A stretch of 46,154 bases of DNA from the NCBI GenBank assembly GCA_003141955.1, contig PLOC01000044.1, positions 1-46,154 of the forward strand, written 5' to 3'. Below, piece after piece: positions 25,668-33,716 of this stretch. Under the pieces are notes generated by a model. It was not told where the DNA came from and searched no databases. It saw only the letters and a list, made by a program, of their open reading frames with translations. This DNA comes from Chloroflexota bacterium. Its GTDB lineage: Bacteria; Chloroflexota; Limnocylindria; Limnocylindrales; CSP1-4. The position numbers and the translations under genes are program-made. Numbering within the stretch: position 1 is the first letter of the stretch; each line of letters starts with the position of its first letter.

Positions 25668-25838
25668 CTTGCCCAACTTCAGCCCCGGCGATGCAAGGTA
25701 GCGCCGAGAGTTCTGGCCGGGCCGTGTCGCCTGCCGGACCGCGGGTCTCACGCTCGCGGTGCCCGTGCGCCGCAGGCCCAGCCGCGCCTGGAGTGCGCTG
25801 GCGTCGCTTAGCAACGCCCCCGCTGAAGTTGGGCGAAG
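25668..25838. repeat. Inverted short repeat in the polA-RraB gap
   Basis: The left arm 25668-25683 (cttgcccaacttcagc) is the reverse complement of gctgaagttgggcaag. The right arm 25822-25838 reads gctgaagttgggcgaag, with one extra base. About 138 bases lie between. The left arm word also occurs in direct form at 76-91. The interior has no coding features I can see. It could be a miniature mobile element or a pair of regulatory sites. The rest of 25563-25861 shows nothing else. Confidence 0.45.
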
Positions 25839-25861
25839 ATTCGGCCGTCGCTGAACCCCGG

Positions 25862-26218
25862 TCAGTCGTTGTCGACGGCGACCTGCCAGTAGTCATACTC
25901 GCCGCCGAGCGGCGCGACCGCGGCCTCGAACTCTGTCCGAAGCGCGGATATGGATTCCGGCGTGACCACGACCGACTGGATCACCGCGACCAGCCAGTAG
26001 CCCTTGCGCGCCGAGGTCTCGATCTCGATGCGTCGATCGGGCCGCTTGAGTGAACGGGCGAGCTGCTGCGCCGCCTTCACCCCTGGCACGTAGAGAAAGT
26101 GGCGCGTTTCGTGAGGCAAGCTGGGATCGGCGCCGGCCTTGCGGAGCTCCTCGACCGCGAGCGCGTCGGGGTCTGCAGTTGCCGGTTTCGGACGCGCGTC
26201 TCTCCTGAGGAAGCTCAT
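25862..26218 (-). CDS. RraB-like protein (ribonuclease E inhibitor family)
   Basis: A 118-residue protein. After about 35 variable residues the sequence HFLYVPGVKAAQQLARSLK, IEIETSARKGYWLVAVIQSV and GGEYDYWQVAV follows the layout of the RraB family: a small ferredoxin-like fold in which proteins bind and restrain ribonuclease E in proteobacteria. In other lineages the family has no proven role, so the name describes the fold, not the function. It is transcribed away from mutM; 26219-26394 is a divergent promoter region. Confidence 0.75.
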   Translation of the reverse strand: MSFLRRDARPKPATADPDALAVEELRKAGADPSLPHETRHFLYVPGVKAAQQLARSLKRPDRRIEIETSARKGYWLVAVIQSVVVTPESISALRTEFEAAVAPLGGEYDYWQVAVDND

Positions 26219-26382
26219 CGGTCGCTCCGAGACTTTGCCATCGGCGTTGCCGCCCGGGAGATATTAGCCGGACTGGGCCACAGACCGTCAGGATTGGTAT
26301 CGCCGGCCTCGGCCGGCGGAAGACGACGAAACCGTCGCTCCCACCGCTCCCGTAGCCTCGCGCGCGCCGGCCGCAGCCCCGC

Positions 26383-26388
26383 TACCCT
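26383..26388 (+). promoter_or_regulatory. -10-like element of mutM (probable leaderless start)
   Basis: TACCCT lies 6 bases before the ATG of mutM, and no Shine-Dalgarno intervenes. Confidence 0.3.
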
Positions 26389-26394
26389 CTTGGT

Positions 26395-27555
26395 ATGCCC
26401 GAACTGCCGGAAGTCGAGACGATCGCCCGCGACCTGCGCGCCCTGGTGACGGGCGCGCGGATCGTCGGAGCGAGCTGCAACTGGCCCCCGACGCTGCGGA
26501 GCCACGACCCGGAAGCCTTCGCGGCGGCGGCCTCGGGGCGGGAGATCGAAGGTGTGGGCCGGCGGGGGAAGCAGCTCCTGGTCTGGCTCGGGCCGGCGTC
26601 GACCCTCGGGCCCGCTGCGGCCCCACAGCCCGCGGCCCCACAGCCCGCGGCTCCGGAGGCAGCGGTCCTGACGGTGCATCTCAAGATGACCGGCCAGCTG
26701 TTCGTCGTGGCGGCGGCCACGCCCCAGGATCGCCACGTCCACGTCGTGCTGGCCCTGGCCGACCGTCGCGAAATCCGCTTCCGCGACATGCGCAAGTTCG
26801 GGCGGATGGGGCTGTATCGGCGCGACCCGGAGACCGGCGAGCCAGTCCAGGGAGAGGCGATCGGCGTCCTGGCGACCGGCGCGGAGCCGCTCTCCGACGA
26901 CTTCACCGCGCGGCGGTTCGCGGAACTGGTCGCCCGGCGCCGCGGCCGGCTCAAGACGCTGCTGATGAACCAGGACTTCCTCGCCGGCGTCGGGAACATC
27001 TACGCCGACGAATCTCTCTGGCGGGCGCGGCTCCACCCGCTCCGCGACGCCCACACGCTTGGCCCCGACGACGTCCGCCGCCTGCATGAGGCCCTCCGAG
27101 ACGTCCTGGCCGAGGCGGTCGAGCGGCGCGGCAGCTCGGTCGACGACTACACGGCTCCTGAAGGCGACGGCTCGATGCAGGAGCATCTGGCCGTGTACCA
27201 GCGCGCCGGCCAGCCCTGCGAGCGCTGCGGCCGGCCGATCCGCCGGATCGTCGTCGGCGGGCGATCGACGCACTTCTGCTCGTGGTGCCAGCGGCTGCCG
27301 GCGGAGCAGCGCGAGGCGGCGGGCAGGCTTCTGCGATCGACTCGGAACGGGGGAAAGCACCCTGGCCGGCGCGGCCCGCGATGGACGGAGCTGTCGGGCC
27401 AAGGGGCCCTTGGCCGAACTATTGACGAAGAAGAGCGCGCTCGGCGCATGACGGCCACTCGCAGGGCCGCGGCCGCTCGACGCGCTGCGGCGCGTGGCGG
27501 CGCCACGGCCCCGGCGCCGGCCGCGGGCGCGGCCGCATCTGGCGGACCCGGCTGA
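26395..27555 (+). CDS. mutM: Formamidopyrimidine-DNA glycosylase with a C-terminal extension
   Basis: A 386-residue enzyme, about 100 longer than usual. It removes 8-oxoguanine and related oxidised bases and nicks the strand. The catalytic N-terminus PELPEVETIARDL is intact (Pro and Glu, revealed after Met removal), the beta-hairpin Lys lies in VGRRGKQLLVWL, and HLKMTGQLFV, RDMRKFGRMGLY and NQDFLAGVGNIYADESLWRA follow. The zinc finger is CERCGRP...HFCSWC, complete. Two oddities: an Ala/Pro insertion (AAPQPAAPQPAAPEAA) just before HLKMTGQ, caused by a short tandem repeat near 26620-26650, and a basic, Ala-rich tail of about 75 residues after the zinc finger. The stop overlaps the next ATG (TGATG). 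Confidence 0.95.
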   Translation: MPELPEVETIARDLRALVTGARIVGASCNWPPTLRSHDPEAFAAAASGREIEGVGRRGKQLLVWLGPASTLGPAAAPQPAAPQPAAPEAAVLTVHLKMTGQLFVVAAATPQDRHVHVVLALADRREIRFRDMRKFGRMGLYRRDPETGEPVQGEAIGVLATGAEPLSDDFTARRFAELVARRRGRLKTLLMNQDFLAGVGNIYADESLWRARLHPLRDAHTLGPDDVRRLHEALRDVLAEAVERRGSSVDDYTAPEGDGSMQEHLAVYQRAGQPCERCGRPIRRIVVGGRSTHFCSWCQRLPAEQREAAGRLLRSTRNGGKHPGRRGPRWTELSGQGALGRTIDEEERARRMTATRRAAAARRAAARGGATAPAPAAGAAASGGPG

Positions 27556-29627
27556 TGTCGATCGTACGGCTGGAAAGCGTCGTTCGAGAGGTCGGCGACT
27601 TCGTAATCCTCGATCACGTGGATGCGGCCATCGCCGCTGGCGATCGAATCGGCCTCGTAGGCCCCAACGGCGCCGGGAAGACGACCCTGCTGCGGCTCGT
27701 CGCCGGGCTCGACGAGCCCGACGAGGGCGAGGTCCATCGCAAGCGCGGCCTGGCTGTCGCCATGCTCCGTCAAGAGGCCAACGTGGACGCGGACTTCACC
27801 GAGGCGCCGAGTCTGAGGCAGGCGGTCCGCGCGGGCGCCGTGCGGTTGCAGGAGCTCGAGCGAATCCTTCGCCAGATGGAAGAGACCGGTCGTGTCACCG
27901 GGCCCGAGTACGAGCAGCTGCAGCATGAGTTCGACCATCGCGACGGGTACGGCCTGGACCAGCGCGTGGAGGCCGCCCTTTCCGGCCTCGGTTTCGATCG
28001 AGGGCAATGGGATCGCCCGCCGACGAACCTCTCCGGCGGGGAGCAGACGCGCGCGGCGCTGGCCCGGCTGCTGCTCGCCGATCCCGACTTGCTGCTTCTC
28101 GACGAGCCGACGAACCACCTCGACCTGGCCGCGCTGGAGTGGCTGGAGCTGCACCTGGGCCGCCGCCACGGCAGCCTGATCGTGGCCTCGCACGACCGGG
28201 CTTTCCTGGACGCGACCGTGACGCGCGTGTGGGAGCTGCGCGATCGACGGTTGACGCCGTTCCGTGGCATCTACTCGGCCTACGCCAGGCAACGCGAGGA
28301 GCGCGACGTTCGCGCCGCGGATGAGGCCGAGGATCGCGCCGGCGAGATCGCCCGCGAGCGGGAGCTCGTGCAGCTGTACCGCCACCAGCGCAAATTCTCG
28401 AAGATGCACGAGCACGAAGCCCGACTGGAGGCCCTCGAGCCGCTGGAGAAGCGCCGCTCGGACGCGAAGCTGCGGCTCCCGACCGAGGCCCTGGCCGGCG
28501 GCGGCCCCGCCCGCTCGTACGAAACGGTGGTTCGGGCGGAGGGGCTGGTCGTTGGCTACGCCACGATGCCGGGCGCCACGGCGGGGGACGGCGGTGGGAC
28601 GGCCGGCCCGGCTGTTCGCACCGAGACGCCGGTCGCGCGAATTCCGTGGCTCGAGCTGAGCCGCGGCCAGCGTGTCGGGATCGTCGGCCCGAACGGCGCC
28701 GGCAAGACGACGCTGCTGCGCACGATCGCCGGCGAGCTGGCTCCGCTGGACGGCGCCCTGGACCTTGGCAAGAACGTCCAGCTGACGTACCTCGCCCAGC
28801 TCCGCGACGTGCCGATCCCCGGCGCGACGGTCCTCGACGCGGTCCTCGACGCGCTGCCGCTCACCCAGGGAGCGGCGCGGGGCCACCTGGCGCGCTTCCT
28901 CTTCCGCGCCGACGACGTCTTCAAGGAGGTGGCGGCGCTTTCGGGCGGCGAGCGGTCGCGCCTGGAGTTGGCGCTGCTCTTCCTGCTGCCGGCGAACCTG
29001 CTCCTGCTCGACGAGCCCACTAACCATCTCGACATTCCCGCGCGCGAGGCCCTCGAGTCGTTCATGGCGAGCACCGACGCCACTCTCCTGGTCGTCAGCC
29101 ACGACCGGCGGCTCCTGGAGAAGGTCTGCGACTCGCTGTGGGTCGTCGACGGCGGCCTGGCCGTTCCGTTCGAAGGCGGCTATCGCCTCTGGCGGACGGC
29201 GGTCGCCGACGGCTGGACGGTGAAGGCGGCGGCCGAAAGCGAGGCCAGGAGACTTCATGGCGGGCGTTCCGCGCCCGATGGGCGGAGGCCGGGGGGCACG
29301 GTCGGGAGCCCGGCTCGGAAGTCCGAGGCGCGATCGGGTGGGGGAGGGGTTGCTTCGGATCGTCCCGTGGCCGCCGCCGGCGGACCGGACCGTGCCCGTG
29401 TCGCGAAACTGTCCAAAGATGCCTATCGACGGCGCAAGATCCAGCTGGACGAGGAGCTGGCAAGCCTGACCGAGCGCAAGCGCCGGCTGGAGTCGGCCCT
29501 CGCCGATCCGGGCGTCCACGGCAACTTCCTCGAGCTGCGCCGCGTCAGCGGCGAGCTGGCCGGCGTGGATCAGGCCCTGGCCCAGGTTGAACAGGCGTGG
29601 CTGGAGATGGAGGAGGCGGCACCGTGA
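27555..29627 (+). CDS. ABC-F family ATPase (ribosome-associated type)
   Basis: A 690-residue soluble protein with two ABC domains and no membrane helices. Domain 1 has GLVGPNGAGKTTLLRLVAGL, the signature LSGGEQTRAALARLL and Walker B LLLLDEPTNHLDL. An arm/linker rich in Arg and Glu (about 235-320) follows. Domain 2 has GIVGPNGAGKTTLLRTIAGE, LSGGERSRLELALLFLL and LLLLDEPTNHLDI. Both lack the TMD contacts of transporters. The C-terminus is a disordered stretch, then a coiled coil (RRRKIQLDEELASLTERKRR) like Uup/YfmR-type members. ABC-F proteins act on stalled ribosomes; the subfamily cannot be fixed here, so a resistance role should not be assumed. It is coupled to mutM upstream and coaE downstream by overlaps. 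Confidence 0.92.
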   Translation: MSIVRLESVVREVGDFVILDHVDAAIAAGDRIGLVGPNGAGKTTLLRLVAGLDEPDEGEVHRKRGLAVAMLRQEANVDADFTEAPSLRQAVRAGAVRLQELERILRQMEETGRVTGPEYEQLQHEFDHRDGYGLDQRVEAALSGLGFDRGQWDRPPTNLSGGEQTRAALARLLLADPDLLLLDEPTNHLDLAALEWLELHLGRRHGSLIVASHDRAFLDATVTRVWELRDRRLTPFRGIYSAYARQREERDVRAADEAEDRAGEIARERELVQLYRHQRKFSKMHEHEARLEALEPLEKRRSDAKLRLPTEALAGGGPARSYETVVRAEGLVVGYATMPGATAGDGGGTAGPAVRTETPVARIPWLELSRGQRVGIVGPNGAGKTTLLRTIAGELAPLDGALDLGKNVQLTYLAQLRDVPIPGATVLDAVLDALPLTQGAARGHLARFLFRADDVFKEVAALSGGERSRLELALLFLLPANLLLLDEPTNHLDIPAREALESFMASTDATLLVVSHDRRLLEKVCDSLWVVDGGLAVPFEGGYRLWRTAVADGWTVKAAAESEARRLHGGRSAPDGRRPGGTVGSPARKSEARSGGGGVASDRPVAAAGGPDRARVAKLSKDAYRRRKIQLDEELASLTERKRRLESALADPGVHGNFLELRRVSGELAGVDQALAQVEQAWLEMEEAAP

Positions 29628-30295
29628 CGGAACGCGATCGCCGCGGCGCGGGCGCTCCGCGCCGCGGCACCCTGGGGACCCGGGCCCCGCTGATCGGCCT
29701 GATCGGCCCGATCGGCTGCGGCAAGTCGACCGTGGCGGGGTGGCTGGCTGCCCGAGGCGCAGCCGTGGTTGACGCCGACGAGCTGACGCGTGAGGTGATG
29801 GCGCCCGGCACCCCGGTCGGCGAGGCCGTCATCGCCCACTTCGGCGGGGAGTATCGCCGCGCCGACGGCTCGCTCGATCGCGTCGCCCTCGGCCGCCTCG
29901 TCTTCGCCGATCCGGTTCGCCTGGCCGAGTTGGAGGCGATCGTCCATCCTGCCGTCGCGGGTTTGCTGGAGGCTTCGATTCGCGCAGTCGATGGTCTTGG
30001 CCCGGCCGCTCCGGCCGCGATCGTGCTCGAGGCGATCAAGCTGGTCGAGGCCGGCCATGCGCCCTGGTGCGACGAGATCTGGCTCGTCGTCTGCGACCCG
30101 AAGGCTCAGCTCGCCCGTCTCAGCGCCCGTGGCATGGCCGAGCCCGACGCCCGCCAGAGAGTGGGCGCTCAGGCCGCCTCTCTCAAACTGTGGCGCGCCG
30201 CCGCCACCCGCACGATCCGCACCGACGGCCCGCCCGACGCCGTGGAGCGCGCCGTCGCCGCCGCGCTGGCGGAGGCCATGGCGCGGCGGCGCTGA
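29624..30295 (+). CDS. coaE: Dephospho-CoA kinase
   Basis: A 223-residue kinase for the last step of coenzyme A synthesis. The P-loop GLIGPIGCGKSTVAGWLAAR, the substrate-site VVDADELTREVMAPGTPVGE, VALGRLVFADPVRLAELEAI and the VIHP-like IVHPAV block are all present. The lid arginines fall in LSARGMAEPDARQRVGAQ. The GTG at 29624 is chosen because it overlaps the ABC-F stop (GTGA) and a GGAGGAGG ribosome site precedes it. The first ~20 residues are a variable tail. It is the last gene of the mutM-ABC-F-coaE run. Confidence 0.95.
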   Translation: MTERDRRGAGAPRRGTLGTRAPLIGLIGPIGCGKSTVAGWLAARGAAVVDADELTREVMAPGTPVGEAVIAHFGGEYRRADGSLDRVALGRLVFADPVRLAELEAIVHPAVAGLLEASIRAVDGLGPAAPAAIVLEAIKLVEAGHAPWCDEIWLVVCDPKAQLARLSARGMAEPDARQRVGAQAASLKLWRAAATRTIRTDGPPDAVERAVAAALAEAMARRR

Positions 30296-30415
30296 AGGCC
30301 CCTGGCTGCTCCTTGCGGCCCCGCGCCGGCCCGTCGCGGGACTCCCGCCACCCCGTGACACGGCGTCGCTCAATCGCGTAGCGCCGGCCTTCAGGTTTGG
30401 ATTCGCCAGTGCGCC

Positions 30416-30421
30416 TACAAT
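30416..30421 (+). promoter_or_regulatory. -10-like element of C39 peptidase 1 (probable leaderless start)
   Basis: TACAAT lies 6 bases before the GTG start of the first C39-like gene. Confidence 0.4.
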
Positions 30422-30427
30422 CGGCAG

Positions 30428-31780
30428 GTGGTCGCGTCCCTTCCCTCACGTCGCCGCGGCCTTGTCGGCGGCGTTGCGATCCTGGCAGTCATCGCCATCG
30501 CGGCGGCGGCCGTTCTTGCAGGCTCGGGCGCCGGCGGGGGCGGATACAGCTTCTCCGCATCTGCGAGCGCGTCCGCCATCGCCGCCGGCACCTCGGTCGG
30601 CGGCGTCGATACGCCCGGTCAGCTGACGCCGGGATCCACCGCGAGCCTTTCGCCCGTTTCCTCGTTTCAGCCGATCGACATGTTCGCGCCGGAGCCGACA
30701 CCCACGCCTGCCCCGACGTTGCGGCCCGGCACGACCAGCCGGCCGGCCAGGACCGGCCCGCCTCCGATCCCCCTCGTCGATCCCGGCCGGGATATCCCGG
30801 ATCAATCGTTCGACTGGCTGACGCTCAAGGCGGCCGGCCGGATCGTGCTTTCGAATGGGCAGATCGGCCTCCTCGATCCTGCCGCCGACCCGCTCGCCAA
30901 CCCCGTCACCGGTCAGGCATTGCCGGCCGCTCGAAGGCTCGACGTGAGCTGGACCCGCTGGATCGTTGAGCCTCCGGCGAGCGGATCGGACGCGAAGGGC
31001 AACACCTACCACGACCTCACCTACTGGAACCTGTGCGGCCCGGGCGCGACCACTGTGGCGCTGTACTACTGGCAGCAGCTAACCGGCCACCCGAACGTCA
31101 CCGGCACCGCCGGTTACTTCCTCGATCCGTACGCGGCGGCCGGCGTGGCCTGGCCCAGTGGCGGGCCCACGTTCACGTCGCCGAACGGGAAGGCGGAGCA
31201 CCTGGGCACGTACTGGTCGGGCTCGGTCAAGGTCAGTGGTTTCACCGCCCACGCTCGCGGCTACATCCTGTACATGGCCATGGCCGTCCTGCCGGCCGGC
31301 TGGACCTCGCCCGGCATCGACATCTTCGTCGGGGGCACGGGCAAGCCCCTGTATCCGACGCGGGGCTCGCCCCAATCGGACATGCAGGCTGGACTCAACT
31401 GGGAGGCTTCCGGCCACGCAGCCGATTGGGCGCAGACTTACTACGCGACGGTCCATAGCTGGGACCCGACCCTGGCCCGCGACCTGACCGCGGCCGTGAT
31501 GCTGGACGTGGGACGGGACGGCGTTCCGGTGGTCGCGGCGGTGGATACCTTCGACCTGCCGAACTGGCAGGCTGGCTCGAAGACGCCGCACACGCGTCAC
31601 GCCATCTCCATCGTCGGCTACGACAACACGGCCAACCCGCCTACGTTCACTTACCTGGACACCTGCGGCCGCTCCTGCAACAGCCGCGGCGGCAACCAGA
31701 ACGGCCAGATCCACGTCATCAGCCAGGCTCAAATGGTCAAGGCCCTGACCGATGGCAGCGGCATGGGCTTCGTCTGGTAG
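30428..31780 (+). CDS. Secreted C39-like cysteine peptidase 1
   Basis: A 450-residue exported protein. Residues about 12-32 (GGVAILAVIAIAAAAVLAG) form a signal anchor, followed by a Ser/Thr/Pro-rich tether to about residue 125. The catalytic domain resembles the Peptidase_C39_2 family: Cys in NLCGPGATTVALYYWQQLTG, His in HTRHAISIVGYDN and Asp in TFTYLDTCGRSCNSRGG. The paired cysteines TCGRSC may form a disulfide. There is no bacteriocin transporter domain, so this is not a leader-cleaving exporter. The substrate is unknown; an envelope or secreted protein is likely given the location. It is a tandem paralogue of the next gene. Confidence 0.82.
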   Translation: MVASLPSRRRGLVGGVAILAVIAIAAAAVLAGSGAGGGGYSFSASASASAIAAGTSVGGVDTPGQLTPGSTASLSPVSSFQPIDMFAPEPTPTPAPTLRPGTTSRPARTGPPPIPLVDPGRDIPDQSFDWLTLKAAGRIVLSNGQIGLLDPAADPLANPVTGQALPAARRLDVSWTRWIVEPPASGSDAKGNTYHDLTYWNLCGPGATTVALYYWQQLTGHPNVTGTAGYFLDPYAAAGVAWPSGGPTFTSPNGKAEHLGTYWSGSVKVSGFTAHARGYILYMAMAVLPAGWTSPGIDIFVGGTGKPLYPTRGSPQSDMQAGLNWEASGHAADWAQTYYATVHSWDPTLARDLTAAVMLDVGRDGVPVVAAVDTFDLPNWQAGSKTPHTRHAISIVGYDNTANPPTFTYLDTCGRSCNSRGGNQNGQIHVISQAQMVKALTDGSGMGFVW

Positions 31781-32106
31781 AGGAGAGGACGGCAGCCGAG
31801 GCGGGTCGAGGCGCGGTCGGGTTCGGGCGGTCGGGGCGCCGGCGGTCGATCGGCGCGGCAGCCGCACTGCAGGGTTCCCGGCCAGTGAACGCCATTCGCG
31901 CTCCGGAGTCGGTGTGACCGCCGTTGCCGGCTCCGGCGCCACGGCGCGCGATTTCCTTCACGCCTGCCGCGGGCGGAACTCGTTGGCGGGAAGCGATCGA
32001 GGGCCGCCCTCTCGCCACTGCACTTGCATAGCGCCCGCCGCACGAGAAATCTGCACAAACGCAGCCGACGGCGGGCGGCCGAAGCCGGGGCTCTGGCCAC
32101 GGGCCC
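31781..32106. other. Gap between the two C39 peptidase genes
   Basis: About 340 bases separate the paralogues. I see no convincing reading frame, RNA gene or terminator. The only usable signal is the -10-like hexamer at its right end. Confidence 0.4.
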
Positions 32107-32112
32107 GATAAT
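32107..32112 (+). promoter_or_regulatory. -10-like element of C39 peptidase 2 (probable leaderless start)
   Basis: GATAAT lies 6 bases before the ATG, the same spacing as in the first paralogue, although the surrounding sequence has diverged. Confidence 0.4.
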
Positions 32113-32118
32113 CGAGCC

Positions 32119-33447
32119 ATGCGGTCGGCCGATCGGCGGTTCTTGGCCTGGGGTGCGGCGGCCCTGGCCGTCGTCCTGACGGGAGGTGCACTTTTCGTCG
32201 GGCTGCACGGCGGGGGAGGTGAGGCCGCCACTTCCTCGCCGACCGCGCTGATCGCCTATGGGTCGCCCGTGGGCTCGCTCGGCACGCCGGCGACGCCCAC
32301 ACCCAGTCCCGGTGTCACGGCCACGGCCAGCGGAACGCCAATGCCGACGCCGGTGGCGCCCACGTTCCAACCGGTCGACGTCTTCGCCACCCCCACCGCG
32401 GTCCCGTCCAAGGGTGCCCTGCCGACCGACCAGGTCGACTCGCCGGCCCCCCGCCGCCCCGTACCGGCCCAGCCGGCGGCGTGGCTGGCCCTCAAGGCGG
32501 CCGGCCGAATCGCCCTCGTCGACGGCAAGGCCGTCGTCCTGGACGCCGGCGTCGACCCGCTGCGCAACCCCTCGACCGGTGCTCCGGTCCCAGCCGCCCA
32601 CATTCTCGACACGACCTACACCCGTTGGATCATCGAGCCGCTCGGCTACGGCGAGGATGAGAAGGGCAACAGCTTCTCGGATCGGAACCTCTGGAACCTG
32701 TGCGAGCCGGGCGCGACCACGGTCGCCCTGTACTACTGGCAGCAGCTGACCGGCCACCCGAACGTCACCGGCACCGCCGGATACTTCCTCGATCCCTATG
32801 CGGCCGAAGGCGCGGCCTGGCCCGTGCCCGGCCCGACGGTCGCCCGATCGAGCGGCGGCGCGCGCATCGGAACCTACTGGTCGGGCTCCGATCGGCTGAA
32901 CGGCTACACCGCCCACGCCCGCGGCTACATCATGTATCTGGGGATGGCGGTTCAGCCGCCGGGCTGGCAGTCGAAGGGGATCGCCGTGTACGCCGACGCG
33001 AACGGCCGGCCGCTGTACCCCACGATCGGCGCTCCGCGGACGAACATCCAGGTCGCCCTCAACTGGGAGGCCTCGGGGCACGAGCCGCAGGGCTGGGCCG
33101 AGTTCTGGTACGCCTCGGTCATGCGGTTCGAGCCGACCGCGGGCCGCGATCTGCAGATGGCGGTCACGCTGGACGTGGGCCGTGACGGCGTGCCGGTCGT
33201 CGTCGAGCTGGACACTCACGGGTTGCCCAACTGGCAGGCGGGCTCGAAGACGCCGCATATCCGCCACGCGGTGACGATCGTTGGCTACGACAATGCGGCC
33301 ACGCCTCCGACATACACCTACATCGACACGTGCGGCCGCTCGTGCAACTCTCGCGGCGGCAACCAGAACGGCCAGCTCCACGTCATCGCCCAATCCCAGA
33401 TGGTCGCCGCGATGCAGGACACCGTCGGCTCGGGCTTCGTCTGGTAG
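32119..33447 (+). CDS. Secreted C39-like cysteine peptidase 2
   Basis: A 442-residue paralogue of the preceding gene. The signal anchor is AWGAAALAVVLTGGALFVGL and the Pro/Thr-rich tether ends near residue 125. The catalytic domain matches its neighbour almost throughout: NLCEPGATTVALYYWQQLTG, HIRHAVTIVGYDN, TYTYIDTCGRSCNSRGG and a shared C-terminus GFVW. The Gly after the catalytic Cys is replaced by Glu. DNA identity is very high around 32700-32800 compared with 31030-31130, while the tethers differ, indicating an old tandem duplication with conservation of the enzyme core. Separate promoters suggest independent expression. Confidence 0.82.
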   Translation: MRSADRRFLAWGAAALAVVLTGGALFVGLHGGGGEAATSSPTALIAYGSPVGSLGTPATPTPSPGVTATASGTPMPTPVAPTFQPVDVFATPTAVPSKGALPTDQVDSPAPRRPVPAQPAAWLALKAAGRIALVDGKAVVLDAGVDPLRNPSTGAPVPAAHILDTTYTRWIIEPLGYGEDEKGNSFSDRNLWNLCEPGATTVALYYWQQLTGHPNVTGTAGYFLDPYAAEGAAWPVPGPTVARSSGGARIGTYWSGSDRLNGYTAHARGYIMYLGMAVQPPGWQSKGIAVYADANGRPLYPTIGAPRTNIQVALNWEASGHEPQGWAEFWYASVMRFEPTAGRDLQMAVTLDVGRDGVPVVVELDTHGLPNWQAGSKTPHIRHAVTIVGYDNAATPPTYTYIDTCGRSCNSRGGNQNGQLHVIAQSQMVAAMQDTVGSGFVW

Positions 33448-33589
33448 GGCGCAGGGCGCGCCACTCCCGCCCCGGGGCGCTCGTGCGGGCCTTCGGTCAC
33501 GTGGCGGGGCGATGGATGTGGGTCGCGTGGGGGGCCATTTGCTCGCCTCAGCCGTTGCCGGCGTATCATTTCGTCAGTTAACCGAGCGG

Positions 33590-33646
33590 CGAAACACGCT
33601 GCGAACTCCTGCGGTTTCGGCGTCCCGAGACGGTGAACCGAAGCCG
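33590..33646 (+). promoter_or_regulatory. Structured leader with alternative hairpins before the lipoprotein gene
   Basis: cgaaac (33590-33595) can pair with gtttcg (33614-33619). The same gtttcg region can instead join a stronger hairpin, cggtttcgg (33612-33620) with ccgaagccg (33638-33646), which encloses a small cgtc-ccga-gacg loop. Two mutually exclusive pairings 70-125 bases before a start codon are typical of a cis-regulatory RNA. It does not fit a riboswitch class I can name. Confidence 0.3.
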
Positions 33647-33716
33647 ACTCAATCGCCCTGGCCGTCCAAGAGCCATGAACAAGTCCTGGCGGCCTTTCGC
33701 CTGAAAGGATCTCGAC

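Noticed and set aside
27147-29519. A 790-codon open frame antisense to mutM and the ABC-F gene
   Set aside because: It spans two genuine genes on the other strand and has no recognisable domains.
27555-29627. ABC-F protein considered as an antibiotic resistance determinant
   Set aside because: It sits in a housekeeping run between mutM and coaE, and the sequence looks like a general Uup/YfmR-type member; no drug-specific arm feature can be recognised by eye.
30428-33447. C39-like peptidases considered as part of a bacteriocin export system
   Set aside because: They are secreted single-domain enzymes with no ABC transporter domain, and no precursor peptide or immunity gene is seen nearby.
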